This document shows positions 42,104-52,069 of a DNA stretch of 64,000 nt, piece by piece. The notes under the pieces were generated by a model. It was not told the DNA's origin, ran no database searches, and saw only the letters and a program-made list of their open reading frames with translations. This DNA is from an uncultured Flavobacteriales bacterium (GTDB taxonomy: Bacteria > Bacteroidota > Bacteroidia > Flavobacteriales_D > Crocinitomicaceae), in the NCBI GenBank assembly GCA_913056215.1, contig CAJXMN010000006.1, positions 1-64,000 of the forward strand, in the 5' to 3' direction. The position numbers were made by a program, and so were the translations under genes. Position 1 is the first letter of the stretch. Each line of letters opens with the position of its first letter.

Positions 42104-42649
42104 TTAAAATGGGGAATCAAAGTTACAAAAATTACTATAAACCTTATCTTTATCAGCTATTAAAGGATTGTTAACTCCCCAATTCACTTTTAATTCGGGG
42201 TCATCCCACAAGAGTCCGCCTTCACTATCTGGTGCATAAAAGTTCGTACACTTATAACTAAAGATGGTGTTATCCTCAAGGGTAAGGAATCCATGTGCAA
42301 AGCCCTCAGGTACATACAGTTGCTTTTTATTTTCTGCACTTAAATGAACAGCGACATGTTGACCGTATGTCTGTGACTCCTTTCTTATATCTACCGCTAC
42401 ATCAAGTACAGATCCCTGAACAACTCTCACCAATTTTGCCTGCGCGAATGGCGGCTTCTGGAAGTGTAACCCCCGGAGAACACCTCGATGAGACTTGGAC
42501 TCATTATCCTGCACGAATTGAGGCACCCTTCCTAAATTTTCATCCCATTTTCTGGCATTAAATGATTCAAAAAAATACCCGCGTTCATCTCCGAATACTT
42601 GTGGCTCAATCACCACGACTCCATCAATAGCTGTTTGTTCTACCTTCAC
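42104..42649 (-). CDS. rfbC: dTDP-4-dehydrorhamnose 3,5-epimerase
   Basis: 181 aa; VVIEPQVFGDERGYFFESFN, HRGVLRGLHFQKPP, VPEGFAHGFLTL. Confidence 0.95.
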   Translation of the reverse strand: MKVEQTAIDGVVVIEPQVFGDERGYFFESFNARKWDENLGRVPQFVQDNESKSHRGVLRGLHFQKPPFAQAKLVRVVQGSVLDVAVDIRKESQTYGQHVAVHLSAENKKQLYVPEGFAHGFLTLEDNTIFSYKCTNFYAPDSEGGLLWDDPELKVNWGVNNPLIADKDKVYSNFCNFDSPF

Positions 42650-42654
42650 CTGAA

Positions 42655-44997
42655 TTACCTTTTAAGTTTGAACCAACTTTTTTTCTCCTCGTCTGAATAA
42701 TAACCGCCATACCCATACCCGTAAGCGGTCTTAGACTGTGATTCTGCATTGAGTACAACATTCAAATGTTCAATTTCTTTTGGGTCTGCTATGTCCACCA
42801 CATTTTTAACAAAATTCCGCTTTGAGTAATTCGCTTTAAATACGTAAATGGGTATGTCTACCTTAGAAAGTACATTAATTCCATCGGAAACTAATCCAAC
42901 GGGTGGATTATCAATAATAACCATGTCAAAACTTTCTTTTAACTTTTGCAAGACCTCATCAAAATAATCACTTAAAATCAATTCTGAAGGGTTCGGTGGA
43001 ATAGGTCCTGCAGAAACATAAGACAAGTTTCTAATTGGAGTATCACAAATCACATCTCCAATCGCAGCATGGCCCGCCAGAACATTACTCATCCCAACGG
43101 AGTTATCACCATTAAAGCCATGATGAACCTTCGGTTTTCTCAAATCGAGATCCAGGATAACTACAGATTTACCGCTCATCGCAATAATACCTCCTAAATT
43201 AAGTGTAATAAACGTTTTTCCTTCGCCTGAAATTGAAGACGTGACAGCTATTGTACGCGCTCGTTTATCAACGAAAGACAAATTTGTTCGAATGGTCCTG
43301 AATGACTCGCTCACTCTCGATTTTGGAGCGTCAGAAACCAAGAGTTGAGAATGCTCCATTTTCTGTCGAACTTTGGGAACTGATCCTAGCACACCGATAT
43401 TGGAAGGCAAAATCTTACGCAATTCATTAACTTCATTTATTTCGTCGAACGTCAGATACTTTATAAGTAGTAGTCCAAAACTTAAGCTGAGACCTAAAAA
43501 AGTAGCGATACCATAAATCACCTTGCCATTTGGGGCAATGGGTGAAACAGGTTTTGAAGGTGGATTTAAAATCTTATTCTGAGGGGTATAACCTGCATTC
43601 GATATAGAGTAAAGCACTTTCTTTTCTGTAAGCAGCGTGTAATATTTTTCATTCAGATTCTGTATATTTTTTAATCGCGATAATTCCATCTGTTTTTCAG
43701 GTAGATCGTAATATTGATTTTCTAGTCGGTGGATTTCTTTTTGAATAACAGCTAACTTATTCTCAAGTCGTCCATTAATTGTTTTGATTATTTTGTTGAT
43801 ATAATCGACCCGATTATCGATCCTTGCATTCAATTTTTCAATCACTTGATGGTTATTGGTCACTTGATAACTTAAATCCTCTTTACGTTCAATAAGTTCT
43901 TGCAGCGTAGTAACCTGTTCGTCTAAACTGGATTCAAATGACTTTCCCAACAATTGCGGTATCAATTGATAGATCTCTAAGCTGTTGGCGTCGCTGGACA
44001 ATTCAGTTTTGAGCATTTTAAGTGTACGCAACTCACTTTTAACCTCATATTCATCCGACAGAAACTGATCTAACTTGTCTTCTACAGATTCACTATAACT
44101 ATCTGCATTGGGAAGACTTTCCCGTCTTTGAAAAGCCATTATACTGTCTTTGGACTCGCTTAGTTCTCGTTGCAACGAATCCAGTTGCACAGATATGAAA
44201 GAAAGCACATTTTCAGCACTTTCCTTCTTAAAATCCTCGTCGTACTCAAAAAAGTTGGCTCCCACTGATTGAACGACATCATGCGCAAAGCGAGAGCTGT
44301 GACTTTCGAACCTGATTTCAATCGTTTTAGCACTTGGGTCGATCGGGGTTACTTTCAACTTGCTGATATACCGTGCCACTAAAATGTCAAGATTATTAAA
44401 CTCAAAATAAAGTTGATTGGTTGAATTATCCTTGACAAAATCGTCCCAATTAGCTACCTGCGGTGTAATTTCAAAATAGGGTGTTTCAAGGCGTTCGTTC
44501 GGTTTACACAGCCAACGCTTTTTACCTTGCCGATCAAGACTAATACTAATCTGTTCATCCTCAACCGATACAAACAAAGGTTGATTGCAAAGAGCTGAGT
44601 CCTTAAGGACATGTGGAACGATGGTGAAATTGCTGTATTCATATCTTTTTTCGGTGAGTACATCTCCTTCGGCATAATAACTGATATCGAGGTGCAAATC
44701 TCGTATTGCTCGGCGGAACAATAATTCAGATCGAAGCAATTCTATTTCTTTAGATATGGAAGACTCCTCATCGAGTTTTTTAAAGTCTAAAACGTCAGCC
44801 CCTTGGTTTTCAGAACTTATCTGAATCAACATGTGTGATTCATAAACTGGTTTTGTATATCTCAAATAGAAAAAAGCTCCGGCGACGCAAAGTCCCAGCA
44901 AGATGAAAATCCAATACCAATTGCGACGCAAAACAATGCGTATCACATCAAAATCGATATTAAAAATTCCCGCTATTTTATCCTGTTCATTTTGCAT
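42655..44997 (-). CDS. Wzc-like exopolysaccharide tyrosine autokinase
   Basis: 780 aa; Wzz domain, coiled coil, TSSISGEGKTFITLNLG, VVILDLDLRKPKVH, C-terminal Tyr cluster YGYGYGGYYSDEEKK. Confidence 0.93.
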   Translation of the reverse strand: MQNEQDKIAGIFNIDFDVIRIVLRRNWYWIFILLGLCVAGAFFYLRYTKPVYESHMLIQISSENQGADVLDFKKLDEESSISKEIELLRSELLFRRAIRDLHLDISYYAEGDVLTEKRYEYSNFTIVPHVLKDSALCNQPLFVSVEDEQISISLDRQGKKRWLCKPNERLETPYFEITPQVANWDDFVKDNSTNQLYFEFNNLDILVARYISKLKVTPIDPSAKTIEIRFESHSSRFAHDVVQSVGANFFEYDEDFKKESAENVLSFISVQLDSLQRELSESKDSIMAFQRRESLPNADSYSESVEDKLDQFLSDEYEVKSELRTLKMLKTELSSDANSLEIYQLIPQLLGKSFESSLDEQVTTLQELIERKEDLSYQVTNNHQVIEKLNARIDNRVDYINKIIKTINGRLENKLAVIQKEIHRLENQYYDLPEKQMELSRLKNIQNLNEKYYTLLTEKKVLYSISNAGYTPQNKILNPPSKPVSPIAPNGKVIYGIATFLGLSLSFGLLLIKYLTFDEINEVNELRKILPSNIGVLGSVPKVRQKMEHSQLLVSDAPKSRVSESFRTIRTNLSFVDKRARTIAVTSSISGEGKTFITLNLGGIIAMSGKSVVILDLDLRKPKVHHGFNGDNSVGMSNVLAGHAAIGDVICDTPIRNLSYVSAGPIPPNPSELILSDYFDEVLQKLKESFDMVIIDNPPVGLVSDGINVLSKVDIPIYVFKANYSKRNFVKNVVDIADPKEIEHLNVVLNAESQSKTAYGYGYGGYYSDEEKKSWFKLKR

Positions 44998-45004
44998 TAC
45001 ACTA

Positions 45005-45781
45005 TTACAATGAAATAATCACTGAAATGACGACAATTGCCGAAGAAATCAATGAAATTATTGGAGCTGTTTCTTTCAAGAGCTCGCGCGATAATTGTTT
45101 TGTTGGCTCCACATATATAAAATCATTTGACTGTACAATCATGTCGGCGTATTTTAACCCGTCCATCGTACTCAAATCAATGAGATAAACTCTTCGTTCA
45201 CCGTCTATTTTACGCATCACCTTTATCACTTTGGCTTTCCCTCGTTCCGTTATTCCTCCGGCCAATGCAATAGCCTCCATCAATGTTGTATTATTATTGG
45301 TGATAGGAATCACTTTTGCATCTCCGCCCGAACCAGGAAAAACAATCACCCTTCTATTCGTCACTTCTACCAGAACAAAAGGATTGCGGTACTGCTGTCC
45401 ATAAAGTTCCGCTAGTTTTTCCTGACATTCAACGATACTTAAACCTTCAACTTGTACTGTTCCTAGAATCGGAAGTTCTACCATTCCGTCAGTGCGAACC
45501 AGGTACTCAATCTCTCCACCTACCCCAATGCGACTAGCTGTCTCACCGTCTTCAGAAATACCTGACATCACTTCAACTATGCGCTTCCCCTCTTCCGCAT
45601 ACATCGTGAACCGAATTTTATCATCTGGAGAGATCCTATAAGCATCTGATGGTGACAAAGGAATATCTTCTCTAATCACCTCATCCTCATCTTGAAACAT
45701 GATATGACTGTTCACTCCGCAACCGCTGAGCAAAACAACACCAACAAAAGCTAATATAAATTTGTAAAACGTACTATTCAT
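45005..45781 (-). CDS. Wza-like polysaccharide export lipoprotein
   Basis: 258 aa; lipobox LLSGCG, DAYRISPDDKIRFTMY, SLBB-like GGDAKVIPI. Confidence 0.9.
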   Translation of the reverse strand: MNSTFYKFILAFVGVVLLSGCGVNSHIMFQDEDEVIREDIPLSPSDAYRISPDDKIRFTMYAEEGKRIVEVMSGISEDGETASRIGVGGEIEYLVRTDGMVELPILGTVQVEGLSIVECQEKLAELYGQQYRNPFVLVEVTNRRVIVFPGSGGDAKVIPITNNNTTLMEAIALAGGITERGKAKVIKVMRKIDGERRVYLIDLSTMDGLKYADMIVQSNDFIYVEPTKQLSRELLKETAPIISLISSAIVVISVIISL

Positions 45782-46946
45782 TTTTTATCAACGTTTTATA
45801 ATATCGATCCATATCAGCAACTAATCGCTGATAACTAAATTGTTGACGAACAAACTGCTGCCCAAAAGTACCATACTTTTCCCGCAATTCCCTGTTTTCA
45901 ACAAGTAAACGGAGTTTTTCGACATAAGTTTCAATATTCCCCCTTTTTATAACAAATCCAGATTTACCATCGACAACAATATCACGTACACCCCCCACAT
46001 CTGTTGAAACTACTGGCAATCCTGAAGCCTGAGCTTCAATGAGACTAACGGGCGTACCTTCATTTTTTGATGTCAAACACATGATATCCATGCCGGCGTT
46101 AAACGTTGCAATATCAAGAATCCATGAAGTCATCGTTATTTTTATCGTTCCAGAAGTAATTTGCATCAATCTTTTTTCAATCGCAGCACGTTCCGAACCA
46201 TCCCCAACAATGAATACGTGCAGAGGATTGTTTATTTTTCCTGCCAGCCGTTCAATAACCTCCAAAAAATAGGCGTGGTCCTTTATTGGTGCTAAACGTC
46301 CAACAATAGCCAATGCAACTTCGTTTTTTGCTATGTCATATTTGGCTCTGACAGTCGCTCTACTAAGCCTCCGGGCATCAATGAATTGCTCTAATTGAAA
46401 ACCCAACGGGATTACTTGAATTTTCTTAGGAGGTGCAATTTTATGCACCTCCCCTAGTTCAATTTTTTGTTGTTTGCTAATGGCAATAATACCTGAAGAC
46501 TTTTTCGCAATGTAACGTTCAATATTTTTAAAGAATTCAGTTTTGAATTTCCCAAAATATGAATGGAAAACATGTCCATGAAAGGTATGAACGATAACAG
46601 GAATATTCAGTTTCTGTGCTGCCAAACGACCTAACAAACCTGCTTTTGAAGCATGTGTATGAACAATATCGGGATTATACTCCCTAATTATTTGTTTAAT
46701 TCTAAAGTACGCCTTCCCGTCCTTCAAAGGATGAATGGAACGCGATAGTTCAGGGATAATAATCGGCTCGATACCATGCTCCTTCAAAATGTGCAACGAG
46801 TCTTTCTCTCCATCATCAGGAACACCGCCAATCAATATAGTCTCATAATTTTTGGGGAGATAATGCGTTAAATAAGTTGCGTTAAAAGTTGGACCGCCAA
46901 TATTAAAGCGATTAATAATCCGGACTATTTTAATTTTTCGCTCCAT
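45774..46946 (-). CDS. GT4-type glycosyltransferase
   Basis: 390 aa; RFNIGGPTFNATYLT, IVHTHASKAGLLGRLAA, SLIEAQASGLPVVSTDVGGVRDIV. Confidence 0.92.
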   Translation of the reverse strand: MERKIKIVRIINRFNIGGPTFNATYLTHYLPKNYETILIGGVPDDGEKDSLHILKEHGIEPIIIPELSRSIHPLKDGKAYFRIKQIIREYNPDIVHTHASKAGLLGRLAAQKLNIPVIVHTFHGHVFHSYFGKFKTEFFKNIERYIAKKSSGIIAISKQQKIELGEVHKIAPPKKIQVIPLGFQLEQFIDARRLSRATVRAKYDIAKNEVALAIVGRLAPIKDHAYFLEVIERLAGKINNPLHVFIVGDGSERAAIEKRLMQITSGTIKITMTSWILDIATFNAGMDIMCLTSKNEGTPVSLIEAQASGLPVVSTDVGGVRDIVVDGKSGFVIKRGNIETYVEKLRLLVENRELREKYGTFGQQFVRQQFSYQRLVADMDRYYKTLIKNE

Positions 46947-48781
46947 CGATCATACCAATTTTGAAAAACAATATATGCCCACATTTGAATCGCTGATTCA
47001 TTTGGGTGTTTACCAAAAAGCTGCCCTTTTAATTGCTCCACGCCCGCTGGTCGAAATAAATTTTGTTGCTGTAGATATGCTGAATCGAACCATTTTGGTC
47101 GTACAACAGACTCCCAGCCTTGTCTGAGCCATGTCGTTAATGGAACTTCAAACCCTTTTTTTGACCTCTTGAACACTTCCTCTGGTAATAAATCCGAAAA
47201 AGCATCTTTTAAAATCTTTTTACTGATTTCGCCGTCATTCTTCCAATCAGAAGGCATTGCATTGGCCAAATTAATAACCTCAGCATCTAAAAACGGCACC
47301 CTTACCTCCAAACTATTGGCCATACTCATTAAATCTACCTTTTTGAGCATATCGTTAGGTAAAACATAAGATTGGTCCATTTGTAAAAAGGCATTCAAAG
47401 TGTCCTGCTGGTCAAATGATGGTAGTTCAAAACGCGCTGTCTTCAGCAATGCGCTGTAATCTTCTTCATCGATAAAAGAGGCGAGAAACCAATAGTTCTC
47501 TGGCCAATCCAACGATTGGAGCTTCTTAAACTTTTGAAGTTGCCTTATTTTATTCGAGAACCAACTGGACCTTGATCCCTGCTTATTTCCATCGATCAAC
47601 TTTGTAGCTAAATTTAGTAAAAGTCCAGGTGATTTAGACTTGAGAAAAGCCCGGTGTTTATTATATCCCGCAAACAATTCATCAGCTCCATCACCTGATA
47701 AACAGACGCTGAGATGCTGAGTCGCTTTTTGAGAAAGAAAAAACATGGCGATTGCACTAGAATCTGCAAACGGCTCATCAAAAGTATTGAGAATTCGTGG
47801 CAATTCATCAGTTACAATATCATTGGAAAGCGTAATTGCATGATGATTGGATCCAATATGATCAGCCACCATTTGAGCATATTTTGATTCATCGTAGAAC
47901 TCATGTTCTTCAAAACCAATTGAAAAAGTAGAAAGCTCTGTTTTAAAATCAGCGGCAATAGCCGAAACAATAGAACTATCAACTCCACCACTCAAAAATG
48001 TCCCCAAAGGCACATCTGCATTTAACCTGGAAATTACAGCGTGTTCTACTTTTTGTCGCAAGTCCATTGATGCTGCCTCATAGTTTTCCCATTTATTCGT
48101 CGTTTCTTTCTCTGTGTGATAAGAGACCATATCTAAATCCCCTCCTTTTATCTTTAAGCAATGTCCCGGCATTAATTTTTGCACCTGACTCAACATCGTC
48201 CTTGGTGCAGGGACGTAGGTAAATCGAAAATAATGTGAGAGTGCTACGTCATCAATCGTATGTTCATCAATTAACCATTTAAATGCATTAAGTTCTGAAG
48301 CAAAACTAATTTGCTCTTCGGCAATTGAAAAAAGCAGGGGTTTAATCCCCATACGATCTCGTGCTAGTATCAAATCGTCTTCTTCAGCATCGTAAAAAGA
48401 AAATGCAAAACAACCTTCGAGATCCGAAATTCCTTCTGTTCCATATTGGATTAAATGATAAAGCAGTACCTCGGTATCGGAAGACGTTTGAAACTGATAA
48501 TCTTGTTTAAGCAAATCATTTTTTAGCGATTGATAATTGTAAATCTCTCCGTTAAACACAATCGAATAGCGACCTGTTGCATCAACCAATGGCTGATTGG
48601 AACGCTCTTTGGTATCAATTATTGCTAAACGATTATGGCCCAAAACTGTATTCCCTTTCACCAAGACCTTCGAATGATCAGGTCCGCGATGACACTGCAT
48701 CGGCAATGCATTTTCTACACGCATTTGATCACCTTTCTCAGGAGCACTGCTAAATATTTTAATTCCGACTATGCCACACAC
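46925..48781 (-). CDS. asnB: Asparagine synthase (glutamine-hydrolysing)
   Basis: 618 aa; GTG start giving catalytic Cys2 (MCGIVGIKIF), LSGGVDSSIVSAIA. Confidence 0.93.
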   Translation of the reverse strand: MCGIVGIKIFSSAPEKGDQMRVENALPMQCHRGPDHSKVLVKGNTVLGHNRLAIIDTKERSNQPLVDATGRYSIVFNGEIYNYQSLKNDLLKQDYQFQTSSDTEVLLYHLIQYGTEGISDLEGCFAFSFYDAEEDDLILARDRMGIKPLLFSIAEEQISFASELNAFKWLIDEHTIDDVALSHYFRFTYVPAPRTMLSQVQKLMPGHCLKIKGGDLDMVSYHTEKETTNKWENYEAASMDLRQKVEHAVISRLNADVPLGTFLSGGVDSSIVSAIAADFKTELSTFSIGFEEHEFYDESKYAQMVADHIGSNHHAITLSNDIVTDELPRILNTFDEPFADSSAIAMFFLSQKATQHLSVCLSGDGADELFAGYNKHRAFLKSKSPGLLLNLATKLIDGNKQGSRSSWFSNKIRQLQKFKKLQSLDWPENYWFLASFIDEEDYSALLKTARFELPSFDQQDTLNAFLQMDQSYVLPNDMLKKVDLMSMANSLEVRVPFLDAEVINLANAMPSDWKNDGEISKKILKDAFSDLLPEEVFKRSKKGFEVPLTTWLRQGWESVVRPKWFDSAYLQQQNLFRPAGVEQLKGQLFGKHPNESAIQMWAYIVFQNWYDRWSEKLK

Positions 48782-48819
48782 AATATTTTAACGACTTTTA
48801 ATGCAAAAAAAATAATGCC

Positions 48820-50286
48820 ATGAAGATAATAGTTGTCAGTATATTTTGGGTCTTTTTTCTGAATTTCTGCCATGGCCAGTCTGATAACGTCATCCAGAAC
48901 GCTATAAATGATTTCCTAAACCATGAGGAGTTAAAAAACGCCGCTGTAAGCTTTGCCGCCTATGATATAACTGGAGATAGCCTTATTGCTGCACATAATG
49001 ATGAAATGGCCATCCCACCAGCTTCGACAGTTAAACTCTTTACAACGGCGACGGCATTTGAAGAACTCGGTGCAGACTACAAACCGAAGACAAGAATATA
49101 CACGAAAGGGAAGATTGACACTTGCGGTGTTCTCAAAGGAGACCTCATCATTCGAGGAGGTGGAGACCCCACTTTAGGAAGCAAGTATTTTACAAATGAA
49201 TCAACACGACAAGATTTTTTAAAACAATGGGTAAGCCTCATCAAAAAAGAGGGGATTCATTCGATTGAAGGAAATATCATCACCGATGCTTCAGCGTTTG
49301 GATATCAGGGCGCCCCCGATGGCTGGTCCTGGTCCGACATGGGGAATTATTATGGTGCAGGCCCAAGTGGGCTCGTCATTTACGATAATATGACCCGACT
49401 TCATTTCTCAACGAGTCGAGGAATGAATGAACCCACCGAACTCGATTCAATGACACCTCCTGTTGACGGTTACCGTTTACTTAATACCGTGACCACCTAC
49501 AACTCAAGTCGAGACAATTGCTATATCTACGGAGCTCCTTTTAGTTACGACCGTTTTGCCGTTGGAAATCTTCCTCGCAATCGCAGTAATTTTGAGGTCA
49601 AAGCCAGTATCCCCGATCCCGAATTATTAATGGCGCAAGAGGTTCGCAAAGCATTGCTTCGAGATAGCCTGACAATCACGGGAAAAGGGCTCGGAATGCG
49701 AGAATTACTAAAATCCCAACGTGAACCCATCGACTATAAAGCATGTAATAAAGTTGCTACTTACACCAGCAAGACCATCCAAGATATTGCCTACTGGACC
49801 AATAAAAGAAGCGTCAATCTTTTCGCAGAGCAATTATTAACATTAATCGCTTATGAAAAAACAGCACTTGGAACCACTGATAATGGGGCCACTTACATTA
49901 ATTCATATTGGGCACCGCGACTAAACATAGAAATGTTTCAAACTGATGGCAGCGGTCTATCGCGAAGTAATGGATTTAGTGCTCAGCATTACGTTCGACT
50001 TATAGATTACATGCATGAAAGTAACCAATTTGAAAATTACAAATCTACCTTCGCTGTAGCTGGGAAAAGCGGTACATTGAAAGGCGTATGCAGGGGCCAA
50101 GCTGCAAGTGGAAGGCTTTATGCAAAAAGTGGAACAATGAGTCGAATTAAGGCTTATGCTGGATTTGTCGAGAGTACTTCAGGAAAAAAAATTGCCTTTG
50201 CACTCATTGTAAACAACGATCATCTATCCAATTACAGATTGATCAAAAGAATGGAGACATTGTTCAATAAGTTGGCGCGGTTCTGA
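48820..50286 (+). CDS. dacB: D-alanyl-D-alanine carboxypeptidase/endopeptidase (PBP4)
   Basis: 488 aa; PASTVKLFTTATAFEELG (SxxK), RSVNLFAEQLL, AVAGKSGTLKG, AKSGTMSRIKAYAGFVES. Confidence 0.92.
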   Translation: MKIIVVSIFWVFFLNFCHGQSDNVIQNAINDFLNHEELKNAAVSFAAYDITGDSLIAAHNDEMAIPPASTVKLFTTATAFEELGADYKPKTRIYTKGKIDTCGVLKGDLIIRGGGDPTLGSKYFTNESTRQDFLKQWVSLIKKEGIHSIEGNIITDASAFGYQGAPDGWSWSDMGNYYGAGPSGLVIYDNMTRLHFSTSRGMNEPTELDSMTPPVDGYRLLNTVTTYNSSRDNCYIYGAPFSYDRFAVGNLPRNRSNFEVKASIPDPELLMAQEVRKALLRDSLTITGKGLGMRELLKSQREPIDYKACNKVATYTSKTIQDIAYWTNKRSVNLFAEQLLTLIAYEKTALGTTDNGATYINSYWAPRLNIEMFQTDGSGLSRSNGFSAQHYVRLIDYMHESNQFENYKSTFAVAGKSGTLKGVCRGQAASGRLYAKSGTMSRIKAYAGFVESTSGKKIAFALIVNNDHLSNYRLIKRMETLFNKLARF

Positions 50287-50754
50287 TTAACGCGGGTAAA
50301 CCCTTTTATATGTAAATTCAATATTTAACGGTATATCAAATCGACCATATTCCTTTTTATAAGTAAAAGATGAATCGCTCCATCGAACCAGGGGCATGAC
50401 ATATTGATCTTCAGTTGTTTTTAAATTGATCTGCGAACGATCTGCCATAACCGAATATTGCCCCCTAATGATCGTAATCTCATCAGGACCTCCATTGAAT
50501 TTTTCAATATACGTACCATCTGGCTTAAAAGTAATTGTTGATTGAGTATGGTTCCGTCCATCTTCAATCCAATTATTTACTTTTGCTCTCCAGTTTTCAG
50601 GTATTAATTCCGCCAGACTACCAGCTCCCTTTTCCTGAACCTCGTACTTCTTATATTCCCACGATCCAATGAATGGATCTTCCGGTTGTTCACAGGCTGA
50701 CATAGTTGTGAAAAGAAAAATCAAAATACCACTGCTTTTCAATAAAGTTCCCAT
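50287..50754 (-). CDS. Lipocalin-like hypothetical lipoprotein
   Basis: 155 aa; lipobox-like TTMSACEQ, FIGSWEYKKYEV, TFKPDGTYIEKFNGG. Confidence 0.65.
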   Translation of the reverse strand: MGTLLKSSGILIFLFTTMSACEQPEDPFIGSWEYKKYEVQEKGAGSLAELIPENWRAKVNNWIEDGRNHTQSTITFKPDGTYIEKFNGGPDEITIIRGQYSVMADRSQINLKTTEDQYVMPLVRWSDSSFTYKKEYGRFDIPLNIEFTYKRVYPR

Positions 50755-50801
50755 AATTTTGTTTTACATACTATAGTACAAAGATATCAAAATTTGAAGG
50801 C

Positions 50802-51314
50802 ATGGAAGAGATCGTAAATAAGGTAAAGAAAAGTGGATTGGTTCAACTGGATTTAGCTGATTTTAAAGCTCAAACACCAGTAGTCACCATTGATCTAAAG
50901 AATAATTTATGGCAGGGACTGGCTTTAAAGGAAAAGGATTTCCGTGCCTTTGTAAAAGAACACGACTGGACGCAGTATCACGGTAAAGCTGTTGGTGTAT
51001 TTTGTTCTGTCGACGCGATCATTCCAACCTGGGCTTACATGTTAGTAATTTCGCATCTCCAACAGGCAGGTGTCATGGCTTTCGTAGGAGACGAAAAAGC
51101 TGTAGAAAAAGAATTGATCAAACAGAATATCGACGCTACAGACACTAGGGAGTACCAAGATGCAAAATTAATCATTAAAGGTTGTGCTGATATTGCAGAT
51201 CCTGCATACACCATGTCTGAACTATTAAAAAAATTACAACCTGTTGCTTCGAGTATCATGTATGGTGAGCCTTGTTCTACGGTTCCTGTGTATAAAAAGC
51301 CGAGGAAGAAGTGA
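50802..51314 (+). CDS. DUF2480 family protein
   Basis: 170 aa; VQLDLADFKAQTPVVTIDLKNNLWQGLALKEKDFR, VFCSVDAIIPTWAYMLV. Confidence 0.85.
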   Translation: MEEIVNKVKKSGLVQLDLADFKAQTPVVTIDLKNNLWQGLALKEKDFRAFVKEHDWTQYHGKAVGVFCSVDAIIPTWAYMLVISHLQQAGVMAFVGDEKAVEKELIKQNIDATDTREYQDAKLIIKGCADIADPAYTMSELLKKLQPVASSIMYGEPCSTVPVYKKPRKK

Positions 51315-51439
51315 TAAATGTTGGCAGGCAAAGAGCATTTTCGCTTTGTTCCCCGATGCGTCCATCTCTATGGTCCTGCTTTTAAAGCGAGGGAATAATC
51401 AGCCTGCATGTACCTCAGTAGTTTGCAGTAGAAACAAAA

Positions 51440-51823
51440 CTAAGTATCTTTAAGCTTACTCAGCAATGTTTCAATCTGTTTGTTACATTCATCTAATTGT
51501 ATTTTCAAAATATTTATGGTTTCCTGAAGAAGCTCCTTTTGCTGGTCGAATATTTCCTTTTGACTGTTTAACAAACTTGAGATATGGTCGAAGTGCAGTG
51601 AATTGTTCTCCAGACTTATATTTTCCGGAGAATTAAAAAAGTTTTTTTCTTCAACTTGAAACAAATGAGACAACAATGAAATGCGCTCTGCAGATAATTT
51701 TGTAATATTATTTTCTAACTTACTATAAGCTGTTTGGGAAATACCAAGAAAATCAGCAGCCTCCTCTTGAGAAACCCCTTTTGATTTTCTGATTTTTCGA
51801 ATACTATTACTATTTATAACCAT
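51440..51823 (-). CDS. XRE-family HTH regulator with coiled-coil C-terminus
   Basis: 127 aa; IRKIRKSKGVSQEEAADFLGISQTAYSKLENNITKLSAERISLLSHLFQV. Confidence 0.9.
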   Translation of the reverse strand: MVINSNSIRKIRKSKGVSQEEAADFLGISQTAYSKLENNITKLSAERISLLSHLFQVEEKNFFNSPENISLENNSLHFDHISSLLNSQKEIFDQQKELLQETINILKIQLDECNKQIETLLSKLKDT

Positions 51824-51878
51824 AATATTCGTTTTTAGATTGTAAATATAATTTTCTAGAATAACAATGAGAGGCGTT

Positions 51879-52009
51879 TTATCATAAATTTGGTATACAC
51901 TAATGTGTTATGATAATTATATACATTTAATTGCGGTAAAGTGTAGCCAACTTTTGGTAAAATATAATTAAAGTAGTACCGTTTATTAACCGATTAAAAT
52001 TTATCATAA
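51879..52009. repeat. Three copies of 9-bp motif TTATCATAA (two direct, one inverted) between XRE gene and divergent secreted-protein gene
   Basis: TTATCATAA at 51879-51887, TTATGATAA at 51908-51916, TTATCATAA at 52001-52009. Confidence 0.75.
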
Positions 52010-52069
52010 CAGGAGACAAAGCCTGAACACTCCTAAAATCAAAGTAAGGCCTAATTTAATTTTAATGTT

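Noticed and set aside
51244-51453. 69-aa plus-strand ORF overlapping DUF2480 end
   Set aside because: Out-of-frame extension of the DUF2480 3' end with no recognisable domain or start context; I considered a decayed gene remnant but could not support it
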